Origin: Candidatus Aerophobota bacterium | Lineage (GTDB): Bacteria > Aerophobota > Aerophobia > Aerophobales > B3-G15 | NCBI GenBank assembly: GCA_003648845.1 | Contig: QMQA01000085.1 | Span: forward strand, 1 to 5,868 | Reading direction: 5' to 3' | DNA length: 5,868 nt | Part shown: positions 1 through 5,117 of the stretch, piece after piece | Layout: every line of letters begins with the position of its first letter | Numbering within the stretch: the stretch's first letter is position 1 | The notes under the pieces: model-generated | What the model saw: the letters and a program-made list of their open reading frames with translations, nothing else | Database searches by the model: none | What the model was told of the DNA's origin: nothing | Position numbers and translations under genes: made by a program

Positions 1-473
1 ATCTTGACCCTGTTGTTCTGGCACTTGTTAGTCCCAGAAAGATGAATTTCATGGCCAAGGAGGAACTTTTTAATAATCCTTTATTTGGATATTTAATAAG
101 CAGGTTGGGTGCTTTCCCTTTAAGAAGAGACAGAATAGACAGAAGAGCCTACCAGAAAGCTTTAATGGTGCTCAGGGAGGGAAAAATTTTAGCCCTTTTT
201 CCCGAAGGGACACGGAGCTTATCGGGCAGGTTGGGTGATCTGAAAGAGGGTTCGGTAAAAATTGCCATCCATTGTAAGGTTCCTCTTATACCTGTGGTGA
301 TAAGGGGTACTGGAAAAGTTCTTCCCCCTGGAGCAAAAATAATTAAACCGGGAAAGATAAAGGTAAAAGTGGGAGACCCAATTTCACCTTACAATTCAGG
401 AAAAAAGAAAAAGGCCAGCGAGGTTTTACAAAGACTTAAGGAAGAAATGATAAAAATGGGCGCTGAGAAATGA
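1..473 (+). CDS. plsC: 1-acyl-sn-glycerol-3-phosphate acyltransferase (PlsC family), 5' end missing
   Basis: This enzyme transfers an acyl chain to the sn-2 position of lysophosphatidate, giving phosphatidate for membrane lipids at the inner face of the membrane. The frame is open from base 3 at the window edge (LDPVVLALVSPRKMNFMAKE), so the ATG at 42 is an internal Met and the true start lies upstream. The Asp in the second visible codon is probably the D of the catalytic NHxxxxD motif, whose His is outside the window. Other family signatures are the MAKEELFNNPLFG segment, the substrate-binding FPEGTRS at 198-218, and the IPVVIRG strand that follows. The C-terminus is short and basic, as is usual for compact bacterial PlsC. 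The TGA stop overlaps the ispH start codon (ATGA), suggesting translational coupling. The family is clear; acyl-donor preference cannot be read from the sequence. Confidence 0.93.
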   Translation, partial: LDPVVLALVSPRKMNFMAKEELFNNPLFGYLISRLGAFPLRRDRIDRRAYQKALMVLREGKILALFPEGTRSLSGRLGDLKEGSVKIAIHCKVPLIPVVIRGTGKVLPPGAKIIKPGKIKVKVGDPISPYNSGKKKKASEVLQRLKEEMIKMGAEK

Positions 474-1318
474 AGGTATACCTTCCGAGAAAAATTGGTT
501 TTTGTGTTGGCGTCAGACAGGCTATCAGGATGGTTGAGGAAGAGTTAAAGAAAAAAGAGGAGATCTATTGTTTGGGAGATTTAATTCACAACCCTGTGGT
601 AATGAGTGAGCTGGCCAGCAGGGGACTAAAAGTTCTTTCTGATGTTACTCGAATAAAAAAAGGAACAGTATTCACAAGAGCCCATGGGGTTGAGCGTGCC
701 ATTTTAGAGGAGGCAGCTAAAAGGGGGTTGAGAATGGTTGAGACGACCTGTCCGTATGTTTCAAGAGTACAAAGAATTGCCCGGAATCTATCCGTCCAGT
801 CTTATCATATTGTGGTAATAGGGTCAGCTAAGCATCCAGAGGTAAGATCAGTTGTTTCTGACCTGCCCACCAAAAAATTGAGCATAGTTAAGACTATAAA
901 GGAAATTGAGAAGATACCCCGGGTTAAAAAAATGGGCATTGTTGCTCAGACTACCGAATCCCTTGACAATTTTAAAAATATCGTGAAAAATCTAATAGAA
1001 AACCGATTAGAGGATGGACTTGAAACGAGGGTTTTTAATACTGTCTGTAGCGTGGTTAGAGAGAGGCAAAAGGAGACAAAAGAGTTAGCTGGCAAAGTGG
1101 AGGCGATGATAGTGGTTGGTGGATATAAAAGTTCCAATACTCAAAAGTTAGCTGAAATTTGCAGGAATATGGGTGTGAGAACTTATCTGATAGAAAAAGA
1201 AGAAGATATAGATCTGGAAGAAGTTAAAAAAATAAATACTGTGGGTATAACTGGAGGTACATCTACTCCTGAAAAAGTCATAAGAAATCTGGAGAAAAAG
1301 TTATCAAATTTAAATTAA
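470..1318 (+). CDS. ispH: 4-hydroxy-3-methylbut-2-enyl diphosphate reductase (IspH/LytB)
   Basis: This is the last enzyme of the MEP isoprenoid pathway, a cytoplasmic iron-sulfur protein that reduces HMBPP to IPP and DMAPP. The 282-residue length fits the short bacterial form. The three conserved cluster-binding cysteines are present: C12 in IGFCVGV, C94 in TTCPYVSRV and C193 in NTVCSVVRERQ. The diphosphate-binding and catalytic surroundings are also present: H40 in GDLIHNP, H72 in RAHGV, and H122 with E124 in KHPEV. The AQTT segment, GGYKSSNT and the C-terminal TGGTSTPEKVI complete the family pattern. The ATG overlaps the plsC stop by four bases, and no strong ribosome binding site precedes it, so coupling to plsC translation is likely. 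Placement between plsC and rpsA is an order I recall from several Gram-positive and related anaerobes, where IspH may even be fused to S1; here the two are separate genes. Confidence 0.97.
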   Translation: MKVYLPRKIGFCVGVRQAIRMVEEELKKKEEIYCLGDLIHNPVVMSELASRGLKVLSDVTRIKKGTVFTRAHGVERAILEEAAKRGLRMVETTCPYVSRVQRIARNLSVQSYHIVVIGSAKHPEVRSVVSDLPTKKLSIVKTIKEIEKIPRVKKMGIVAQTTESLDNFKNIVKNLIENRLEDGLETRVFNTVCSVVRERQKETKELAGKVEAMIVVGGYKSSNTQKLAEICRNMGVRTYLIEKEEDIDLEEVKKINTVGITGGTSTPEKVIRNLEKKLSNLN

Positions 1319-1345
1319 TTTAGAATTTAACAGAGGGGGGAGAAA

Positions 1346-2962
1346 GTGGCTAAATCCAGAGAGGAAAACATGCTTGATCGAGCTGCTGATAGCTTGATAA
1401 AAGCATCTATTGAAGAGAAAGAAATAACCAAAAAGGAGGTTGACAAAGAGAAAGAAAAAGAAGAAAAAGTAGAGCGGGTGGGTGAGAAAGAGGCAACCTC
1501 TTCGCAGAAGAAAGAAGAAGAAGAAGAAGTGTTTGCCCATCTTGTTAAAAAATATGAAAATCCAGCACCAATCAGGGAAGGAGATATAATTAATGCTAAG
1601 GTGGTTCAGACTACCAAGGAAGGGGTTCTTCTGGATGTGGGGATGAAATCCGAAGGGTTTATGCCCTGGGAGGAATATGCATCCTCGTCGGACAGGATTC
1701 CACAGATAGGAGAAAAGATGAATGTATATGTGGTGCGGAAAAGCGAAATTGGGCATCTTCTTCTATCCAAGAAAGAGGCTGATTTCAGGCTGGACTGGGC
1801 AAAGTTCACCGAGGCTTTTGAGAAGGAAAAGCCCATTAAAGTAAAAGTAATAAAAGCTGTAAAAGGGGGATTATTGGCTACTATAGGTTATTTAAGCTGC
1901 TTTATTCCCGCCTCGCATGTGAGTTTAAAAAGAAAAGTGGACTTAAGAAAATATATTGGAAAAACTTTAGAAGTTAGAGTAATAGAACTGGACAAAAAGT
2001 CTAAAAATATAGTAGTTTCCCGTAAATTTTTTGAACTGGATGAGAAAGAAAAAAGGAAGGAAAGGATTCTATTAAGTCTGGAGGAAGGAAAAATAGTTAC
2101 AGGAAAAGTCAGTTCAATAACCAAATTTGGGGTATTTGTAGATCTGGGTGGAATTGATGGTCTTATTCATCCTGAGAACCTTTCCTGGGGATGGGTGAAA
2201 GACCCTAAGGAGGTGGTGAACTTGGGCCAGGAAATTCAGGTGAAGGTGTTAAAGCTTGATAAAGATAAAGGGAAGATATCTCTGGGATTAAAGCAAACAA
2301 TACCTGATCCCTGGAGTATAGTGGAGGAAAAATACAAAGTAGGTTCTGAAGTTACCGGCAAAGTCACCCATCTGACAAACTTTGGAGCCTTTGTGGAGAT
2401 TGAAAAAGGACTGGAAGGCTTAATTCATATTTCGGACCTGTCCTGGGATAAGCGTATTTCACACCCCAAAGAAGTAGTATATGTAGGGCAAGAAGTTAAT
2501 GTAAAAATTCTGGATATCAATCCCAAAGATAAAAGAATGGCTCTCGGATTAAAACAGACTCAACCTGATCCCTGGCAAATGCTTGCAGAAAAATACAAAG
2601 TGGGAGATATTATCTCAGGGAAGGTTCAGGAAATAACCAATTTTGGCGTTTTTGTTAATCTTCTGCCGGGTATAGATGGGCTTATTCACATATCTGAATT
2701 AGACAGTGAGTATGTCCATCATCCTGAGAGGGTGACCTCAGTTGGTGAGGAAATAAGGGCCGAAATTGTGGAAATTGACCCGGAAAAGCGAAGAATAAGA
2801 TTAAGTGTAAAAAGACTGAAGGAAAAGGTGAAAAAGGAGCGGGAGAAAGAGGAAAAGGAAAAACAAACATCAGCATCCAGTCAAGATGATGAAGGAATTG
2901 TAATAGGGGATTTCATTAGAGAAGATGTAAGGAAAAAACTGAAACAGGAATTTTTCAAGTAA
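1346..2962 (+). CDS. rpsA: 30S ribosomal protein S1, five S1 domains
   Basis: S1 binds mRNA on the small ribosomal subunit and helps translation initiation. The 538-residue product has five OB-fold S1 domains at about residues 76-143, 162-227, 246-317, 331-404 and 418-490. The first two match the divergent ribosome-anchoring domains of E. coli S1 (LLDVGMKSEGFMPW; VKGGLLATIGYLSCFIP). The last three carry the canonical FGVFVDLGGIDGLIH-like core and are separated by the usual QTxPDPW linker. Compared with the six-domain E. coli protein the last domain is missing. A Lys/Glu-rich N-terminal extension of about 75 residues and a charged tail from about 491 flank the domains. The start is GTG at 1346, chosen because a purine-rich AGAGGGGGG run (1332-1340) lies just upstream. 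The stop overlaps the plsY start (TAATG). The fold is certain; the ribosomal assignment rests on domain order and operon context. Confidence 0.96.
   Translation: MAKSREENMLDRAADSLIKASIEEKEITKKEVDKEKEKEEKVERVGEKEATSSQKKEEEEEVFAHLVKKYENPAPIREGDIINAKVVQTTKEGVLLDVGMKSEGFMPWEEYASSSDRIPQIGEKMNVYVVRKSEIGHLLLSKKEADFRLDWAKFTEAFEKEKPIKVKVIKAVKGGLLATIGYLSCFIPASHVSLKRKVDLRKYIGKTLEVRVIELDKKSKNIVVSRKFFELDEKEKRKERILLSLEEGKIVTGKVSSITKFGVFVDLGGIDGLIHPENLSWGWVKDPKEVVNLGQEIQVKVLKLDKDKGKISLGLKQTIPDPWSIVEEKYKVGSEVTGKVTHLTNFGAFVEIEKGLEGLIHISDLSWDKRISHPKEVVYVGQEVNVKILDINPKDKRMALGLKQTQPDPWQMLAEKYKVGDIISGKVQEITNFGVFVNLLPGIDGLIHISELDSEYVHHPERVTSVGEEIRAEIVEIDPEKRRIRLSVKRLKEKVKKEREKEEKEKQTSASSQDDEGIVIGDFIREDVRKKLKQEFFK
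1512..1529 (+). repeat. AAG/GAA trinucleotide run inside rpsA
   Basis: Six consecutive AAG units lie within the very purine-rich 5' part of rpsA and encode part of a run of five glutamates. The run is in frame, so gain or loss of units would change linker length without breaking the gene. It is most simply read as low-complexity coding sequence for the charged N-terminal extension. Confidence 0.7.
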
Positions 2963-3579
2963 TGATTATAAGTTTTCTTTCTGCTGTGGTTGCAGGATAT
3001 TTACTTGGCTGTATTCCAGGAGGATATGTTGTTGGAAAGCTGGCAGGAGGCGTTGACGTTAGAAGATTTGGGAGCAAGAATATCGGCACTACCAATGTCC
3101 TTAGGGTGCTGGGCAGGCGATATGCTCTTTTTGTTTTTTTGATAGATTTTGGCAAAGGAATGTTAGCTGTTTATCTGGCAGGTTTTTTTTCTACTGCAAC
3201 AGATACTTCTATAGTAAGAGCTTTAGCAGGTATAGCCTGTATAAGCGGTCATAACTGGCCCATATTCTTGCAATTCAGAGGAGGTAAGGGAGTTGCTACT
3301 TCAGCAGGGGTCTTTTTAATTTTAACTCCACTACCTTTTTTATTTTCTCTTATAAGTATGGCAGTAATTGTAGGAGCGACCCGTTATGTTTCCTTAGGTT
3401 CCATAATCTCAGCCGCACTTCTGCCTTTTTATATCTGGATTCTGGGAGGCGGGGAAACTCTGATATATGTTTACTCAGGAGCTATTGTTGCTGGAGTGGT
3501 AATTTTGCGCCATCACTCTAATTTAAAAAGATTGCTCGCCGGTGAGGAAAATAAGTTAGGAGAGAAGGTGAAAATATAG
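2962..3579 (+). CDS. plsY: Glycerol-3-phosphate acyltransferase PlsY
   Basis: PlsY is an integral membrane enzyme that moves an acyl group from acyl-phosphate to glycerol-3-phosphate, the first acylation in phospholipid synthesis. The 205-residue product is of normal length and alternates hydrophobic spans with short loops, starting with a membrane span at residues 2-25. The three conserved loop motifs are visible: GSKNIGTTNVLR at 37-48, GHNWPIF followed by GGKG at 96-110, and HHSNLKRLLAGEENKLG at 184-200. The ATG shares one base with the rpsA stop, so re-initiation after S1 is probable; an AGGAA about 11 bases upstream is a weak, distant ribosome binding site. Its product, lysophosphatidate, is the substrate of the PlsC-family enzyme at the start of the window, which links both ends of the operon functionally. 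A PlsX gene, which would make the acyl-phosphate donor, is not in the window. Confidence 0.96.
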   Translation: MIISFLSAVVAGYLLGCIPGGYVVGKLAGGVDVRRFGSKNIGTTNVLRVLGRRYALFVFLIDFGKGMLAVYLAGFFSTATDTSIVRALAGIACISGHNWPIFLQFRGGKGVATSAGVFLILTPLPFLFSLISMAVIVGATRYVSLGSIISAALLPFYIWILGGGETLIYVYSGAIVAGVVILRHHSNLKRLLAGEENKLGEKVKI

Positions 3580-3593
3580 TGAGGATATTCCTC

Positions 3594-3621
3594 TTGTCAA
3601 AATTCTACAGTTGATTATAGT
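3594..3621 (+). promoter_or_regulatory. Putative sigma-70-type promoter upstream of the HU-like gene
   Basis: TTGTCA at 3594-3599 and TATAGT at 3616-3621 each differ from consensus by one base and are separated by 16 bp. They sit in the 70-base gap between plsY and the HU-like gene and would start transcription near 3628, just ahead of the ribosome binding site. This suggests that HU, and perhaps MerR and the tRNA, can be transcribed separately from the lipid operon. A weak GAGGA-TAT-TCCTC hairpin (3581-3593) lies immediately before it but has no convincing U-tract. The promoter is inferred from pattern only. Confidence 0.55.
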
Positions 3622-3649
3622 AAATAAATACCCATAAAGGAGGAATAGG

Positions 3650-3922
3650 ATGAACAAAGCAGAATTGGTGGATGAGGTAGCCAGGCAAACTGGTTTGACA
3701 AAGAAGGTATGCAGACAGACGGTAGATGCAGTAATTTCTACAATTAAGGATTCCTTAGCCAGGCGAGAAAAGATAACTCTGGTGGGATTTGGAAGTTTTA
3801 AGATTATGACGCGTAAATCCAGAAGGGGAAGAAATCCTCAAACAGGGGAGGAGATCCAGATACCTGCCAAAGAGGTCCCTAAATTTGAGGCGGGAAAGAA
3901 TCTCAGGGAAGCAGTCTCATAG
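3650..3922 (+). CDS. HU/IHF-family DNA-bending protein
   Basis: This is a small nucleoid-associated protein that binds as a dimer and bends DNA, taking part in chromosome compaction, replication, recombination and gene control. The 90-residue length is standard. The N-terminal helices (NKAELVDEVARQTGLTKK) form the dimer body. The family signature GFGSFKI lies at about 46-52, and the flexible arm GRNPQTGEEI at about 60-69 carries the proline that intercalates DNA. The tail VPKFEAGKNLREAVS is typical. A strong ribosome binding site, AAAGGAGG at 3636-3643, lies six bases before the ATG. HU and the IHF subunits cannot be separated from sequence alone. An HU/IHF gene followed by a MerR-type gene and tRNA-Pro resembles the ihfA-merR-tRNA-Pro order I recall from Deltaproteobacteria, which hints at an IHF-alpha-like role, but this is inference. 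Confidence 0.95.
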   Translation: MNKAELVDEVARQTGLTKKVCRQTVDAVISTIKDSLARREKITLVGFGSFKIMTRKSRRGRNPQTGEEIQIPAKEVPKFEAGKNLREAVS

Positions 3923-3930
3923 TAGATAAC

Positions 3931-3966
3931 CGGGAGGAAGCAGAGGAAAGTTTTTGCTTTCTCCCG
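3931..3966 (+). terminator. Intergenic 12-bp stem-loop, possible attenuator or processing hairpin
   Basis: CGGGAGGAAGCA (3931-3942) pairs with TGCTTTCTCCCG (3955-3966), giving a 12-bp stem with one G-U pair and a 12-base loop. It begins eight bases after the HU stop codon and ends just before the likely ribosome binding site of the MerR gene. No U-tract follows the stem, so it is a poor intrinsic terminator. It more likely stabilises the upstream mRNA end or partly attenuates read-through. The fold is seen directly; the function is inferred. Confidence 0.6.
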
Positions 3967-3978
3967 TTAAGGCTTTCT

Positions 3979-4347
3979 TTGGAAAAATCAAAAGATTTTA
4001 ACAGAGAATTGCAGAGTGATGCTGGTGCAAGAAGGGAAGGAAAGCTATATTTCTCGATTGGAGAAGTCAGCAGAATAACAGACCTTCCTGCCTATGTCTT
4101 ACGTTTCTGGGAAAGAAAATTTCCATCTCTTTCTCCTTCAAAGAGCAGAGGGGGACACAGAAGATATCAAAAAAAGGACGTGGAACTGATACTTAAGATT
4201 AAGGACCTTCTTTATAAGGAGGGATTTACAATAGAGGGAGCAAAAAAAGAACTTAAAAAAGAAGGAAAAAAAGAAAACAGATCAGAAGATCTTAATCTTC
4301 ACTGGTTAAAAAAGGAAATAGAGGAGATTATTAGATTACTTGATTGA
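3979..4347 (+). CDS. MerR-family transcriptional regulator, TTG start
   Basis: This is a DNA-binding regulator with a MerR winged helix-turn-helix at about residues 24-92: YFSIGEVSRITDLPAYVLRFWERKFPSL, then the wing SRGGHRRYQKKDVELI, then IKDLLYKEGFTIEGAKKEL. The LRFWE and GGHRRY motifs are family hallmarks. A lysine-rich linker leads to a short C-terminal helix (LHWLKKEIEEIIRLLD) that could serve in dimerisation. There is no sizeable effector domain and no metal-binding cysteine cluster, so it is unlikely to be a metal sensor. The start is TTG at 3979, supported by AAGG at 3969-3972 six bases upstream; no ATG lies before the domain. It follows the HU-like gene in the same direction, and tRNA-Pro starts 12 bases after its stop. 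The ligand and regulon are unknown. Confidence 0.88.
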   Translation: MEKSKDFNRELQSDAGARREGKLYFSIGEVSRITDLPAYVLRFWERKFPSLSPSKSRGGHRRYQKKDVELILKIKDLLYKEGFTIEGAKKELKKEGKKENRSEDLNLHWLKKEIEEIIRLLD

Positions 4348-4359
4348 TTTTTTTATAAT

Positions 4360-4438
4360 CGGGGCGTGGCGCAGCCTGGTTTAGCGCACTTGCATGGGGC
4401 GCAAGAGGTCACCGGTTCGAATCCGGTCGCCCCGACCA
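4360..4438 (+). tRNA. tRNA-Pro (anticodon GGG)
   Basis: A full cloverleaf can be drawn. The acceptor stem CGGGGCG (4360-4366) pairs with CGCCCCG (4428-4434). The D stem is GCGC/GCGC (4369-4372, 4384-4387). The anticodon stem CTTGC/GCAAG encloses the loop ATGGGGC, with anticodon GGG at 4396-4398 and G37. A five-base variable loop follows, then the T arm ACCGG-TTCGAAT-CCGGT. Discriminator A4435 is followed by an encoded CCA. The first base C and G37 are normal for bacterial tRNA-Pro, which reads CCC and CCU. A TATAAT just upstream (4354-4359) is too close to be this tRNA's -10 box, so co-transcription with the MerR gene is the simplest reading. No terminator is visible after the CCA. Confidence 0.97.
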
Positions 4439-4511
4439 GAGGTGAAAGAGAAAGGTAAAATTTGAAGTCGCATGATTTATAACGCATACAGACAATCATA
4501 GGGCATTTTCT
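4439..4511. other. Unassigned spacer between tRNA-Pro and the kinase remnant
   Basis: This AT-rich stretch shows no recognisable gene, terminator or RNA. On the - strand the frame of the kinase remnant runs on through it, but the residues (CPMIVCMRYKSCDF and onward) do not look like the expected continuation of a sugar kinase. A further join or break probably lies near 4512. Confidence 0.4.
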
Positions 4512-4797
4512 TTTCTCCTTCAGGATTTCTCTCAGGTACAGGTTATAAAATTCCTCCTTGCTCATTCCTCTGCAAAAGCAGCAGAACCACTCCAGAGCAA
4601 ATCCCCCGGTTGTGATATCAAACATGAGCCATTTATCTGGAAGAGGATGGGTTTTCAGATAGTACTTCTCGTCTGGAATAGGTTTCCCCAGACATATGGT
4701 TACAAGCTCTGATCTTTCCTACGAGTTTCAGACAGGGAACAACTGGATAAAGCTTGTCCAGAGGGATTTCCAGCTCCCGAGCAATTTCCTCTCCTTT
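4512..4797 (-). pseudogene. FGGY-family carbohydrate kinase remnant, two internal pieces in different frames
   Basis: FGGY kinases phosphorylate sugars such as xylulose or related polyols. Two fragments are recognisable on the - strand. The first, about 4797-4711, reads KGEEIARELEIPLDKLYPVVP and then LVGKI, like the helix and loop before the central hinge of the family. The second, 4712 to about 4512, is in another frame and reads SELVTICLGKPIPDEKYY, then LPDKWLMFDITTGGFALEWF, then MSKEEFYNLYLREILKE. It matches the region after the family's GTSE motif, including the TGG-ALEWF stretch. Roughly 50 residues normally between these pieces are missing, as are the N-terminal half and the C-terminus. 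No full reading frame can be rebuilt, so the gene is not functional as written. The family call is from motif memory; the dehydrogenase/kinase boundary is uncertain by some 30 bases. Confidence 0.6.
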
Positions 4798-5045
4798 CAC
4801 CACAAAATGGTCATAGCCCACCACCTGCATATTAAACGCACTCTGGCAAATTCTTGCAACTCTGGAGCCAATTTTTCCTACTCCCACCAGACCAAGAACT
4901 TTACCTTCAAGGTCTACAGCTTCATATCTATTTCTGCTGTTCTATTGTCCCTTCCGGGTTTTGCCTCTGTAATTACATCTACTCTCCCTTCTAACAATTT
5001 CATTCCAGCCTCATGGATCCGCTGGGATAAAAGTACCTTTTTCAC
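4798..5045 (-). pseudogene. D-2-hydroxyacid dehydrogenase (phosphoglycerate dehydrogenase-like) remnant
   Basis: NAD-dependent D-2-hydroxyacid dehydrogenases, including serine-pathway SerA, interconvert 2-keto and 2-hydroxy acids. A GTG at 5043-5045 starts VKKVLLSQRIHEAGMKLLEG, a typical N-terminus for this family, and the frame stops at 4914-4916. In another frame, from about 4941, the sequence reads SRNRYEAVDLEGKVLGLVG, then GKIGSRVARICQ, then MQVVGYD. This is the beginning of the nucleotide-binding Rossmann domain with its GVGKIG motif. About 100 residues normally between these parts are absent, and everything after the Rossmann start is missing, including the catalytic Arg, Glu and His regions. 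The remaining sequence then runs into the kinase remnant. Both pieces keep good codon-level protein sequence, so the damage is recent or is an assembly effect. Confidence 0.75.
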
Positions 5046-5071
5046 TTAATATTCCGCTTTTCTTTTTTAGG
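5029..5071. repeat. 43-bp perfect direct repeat, copy 1
   Basis: This copy is identical at all 43 positions to 5826-5868. It covers the GTG start and first codons of the dehydrogenase remnant plus 26 bases upstream of it. The flanking bases on the left differ (TA at 5027-5028 against CG at 5824-5825), so the left border of the repeat is sharp. The right border cannot be judged because the other copy ends at the window edge. Confidence 0.97.
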
Positions 5072-5074
5072 CCG

Positions 5075-5091
5075 GATCATCTTTTATGATC
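5075..5091. other. Short 6-bp hairpin between the reductase and the dehydrogenase start
   Basis: GATCAT (5075-5080) and ATGATC (5086-5091) are perfect inverted repeats around a five-base loop. On the - strand this lies after the stop of the reductase gene, where a weak terminator or processing site might sit. It has no U-tract on that strand and is short, so its function is doubtful. Confidence 0.35.
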
Positions 5092-5117
5092 AAATTTTAC
5101 AGAAATTCTCCCTTACA

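Noticed and set aside
946..1137. Short - strand frame inside ispH
   Set aside because: It is fully contained within a strongly supported gene on the other strand and has no family resemblance.
1310..1756. 148-residue - strand open frame rich in Phe and Leu
   Set aside because: It is the complement of the purine-rich start of rpsA; the Phe/Leu bias simply mirrors the Glu/Lys codons.
1888..3155. Several short - strand frames within rpsA and plsY
   Set aside because: They are shadows of well-supported + strand genes, with biased residue content and no start signals.
4354..4359. TATAAT directly before tRNA-Pro as a promoter -10 box
   Set aside because: It abuts the first base of the mature tRNA, so a transcript from it would start inside the tRNA; it is likely a chance match in an AT-rich gap.
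4353..4450. C-terminal part of the - strand frame reading GATGFEPVTS followed by a Cys-rich tail
   Set aside because: This is the well-known spurious translation of the antisense strand of a tRNA gene; here it is exactly the complement of tRNA-Pro.
4696..5049. 117-residue + strand open frame
   Set aside because: It lies opposite the dehydrogenase and kinase remnants, whose - strand translations match known families; its own translation resembles nothing I recognise and has no ribosome binding site.
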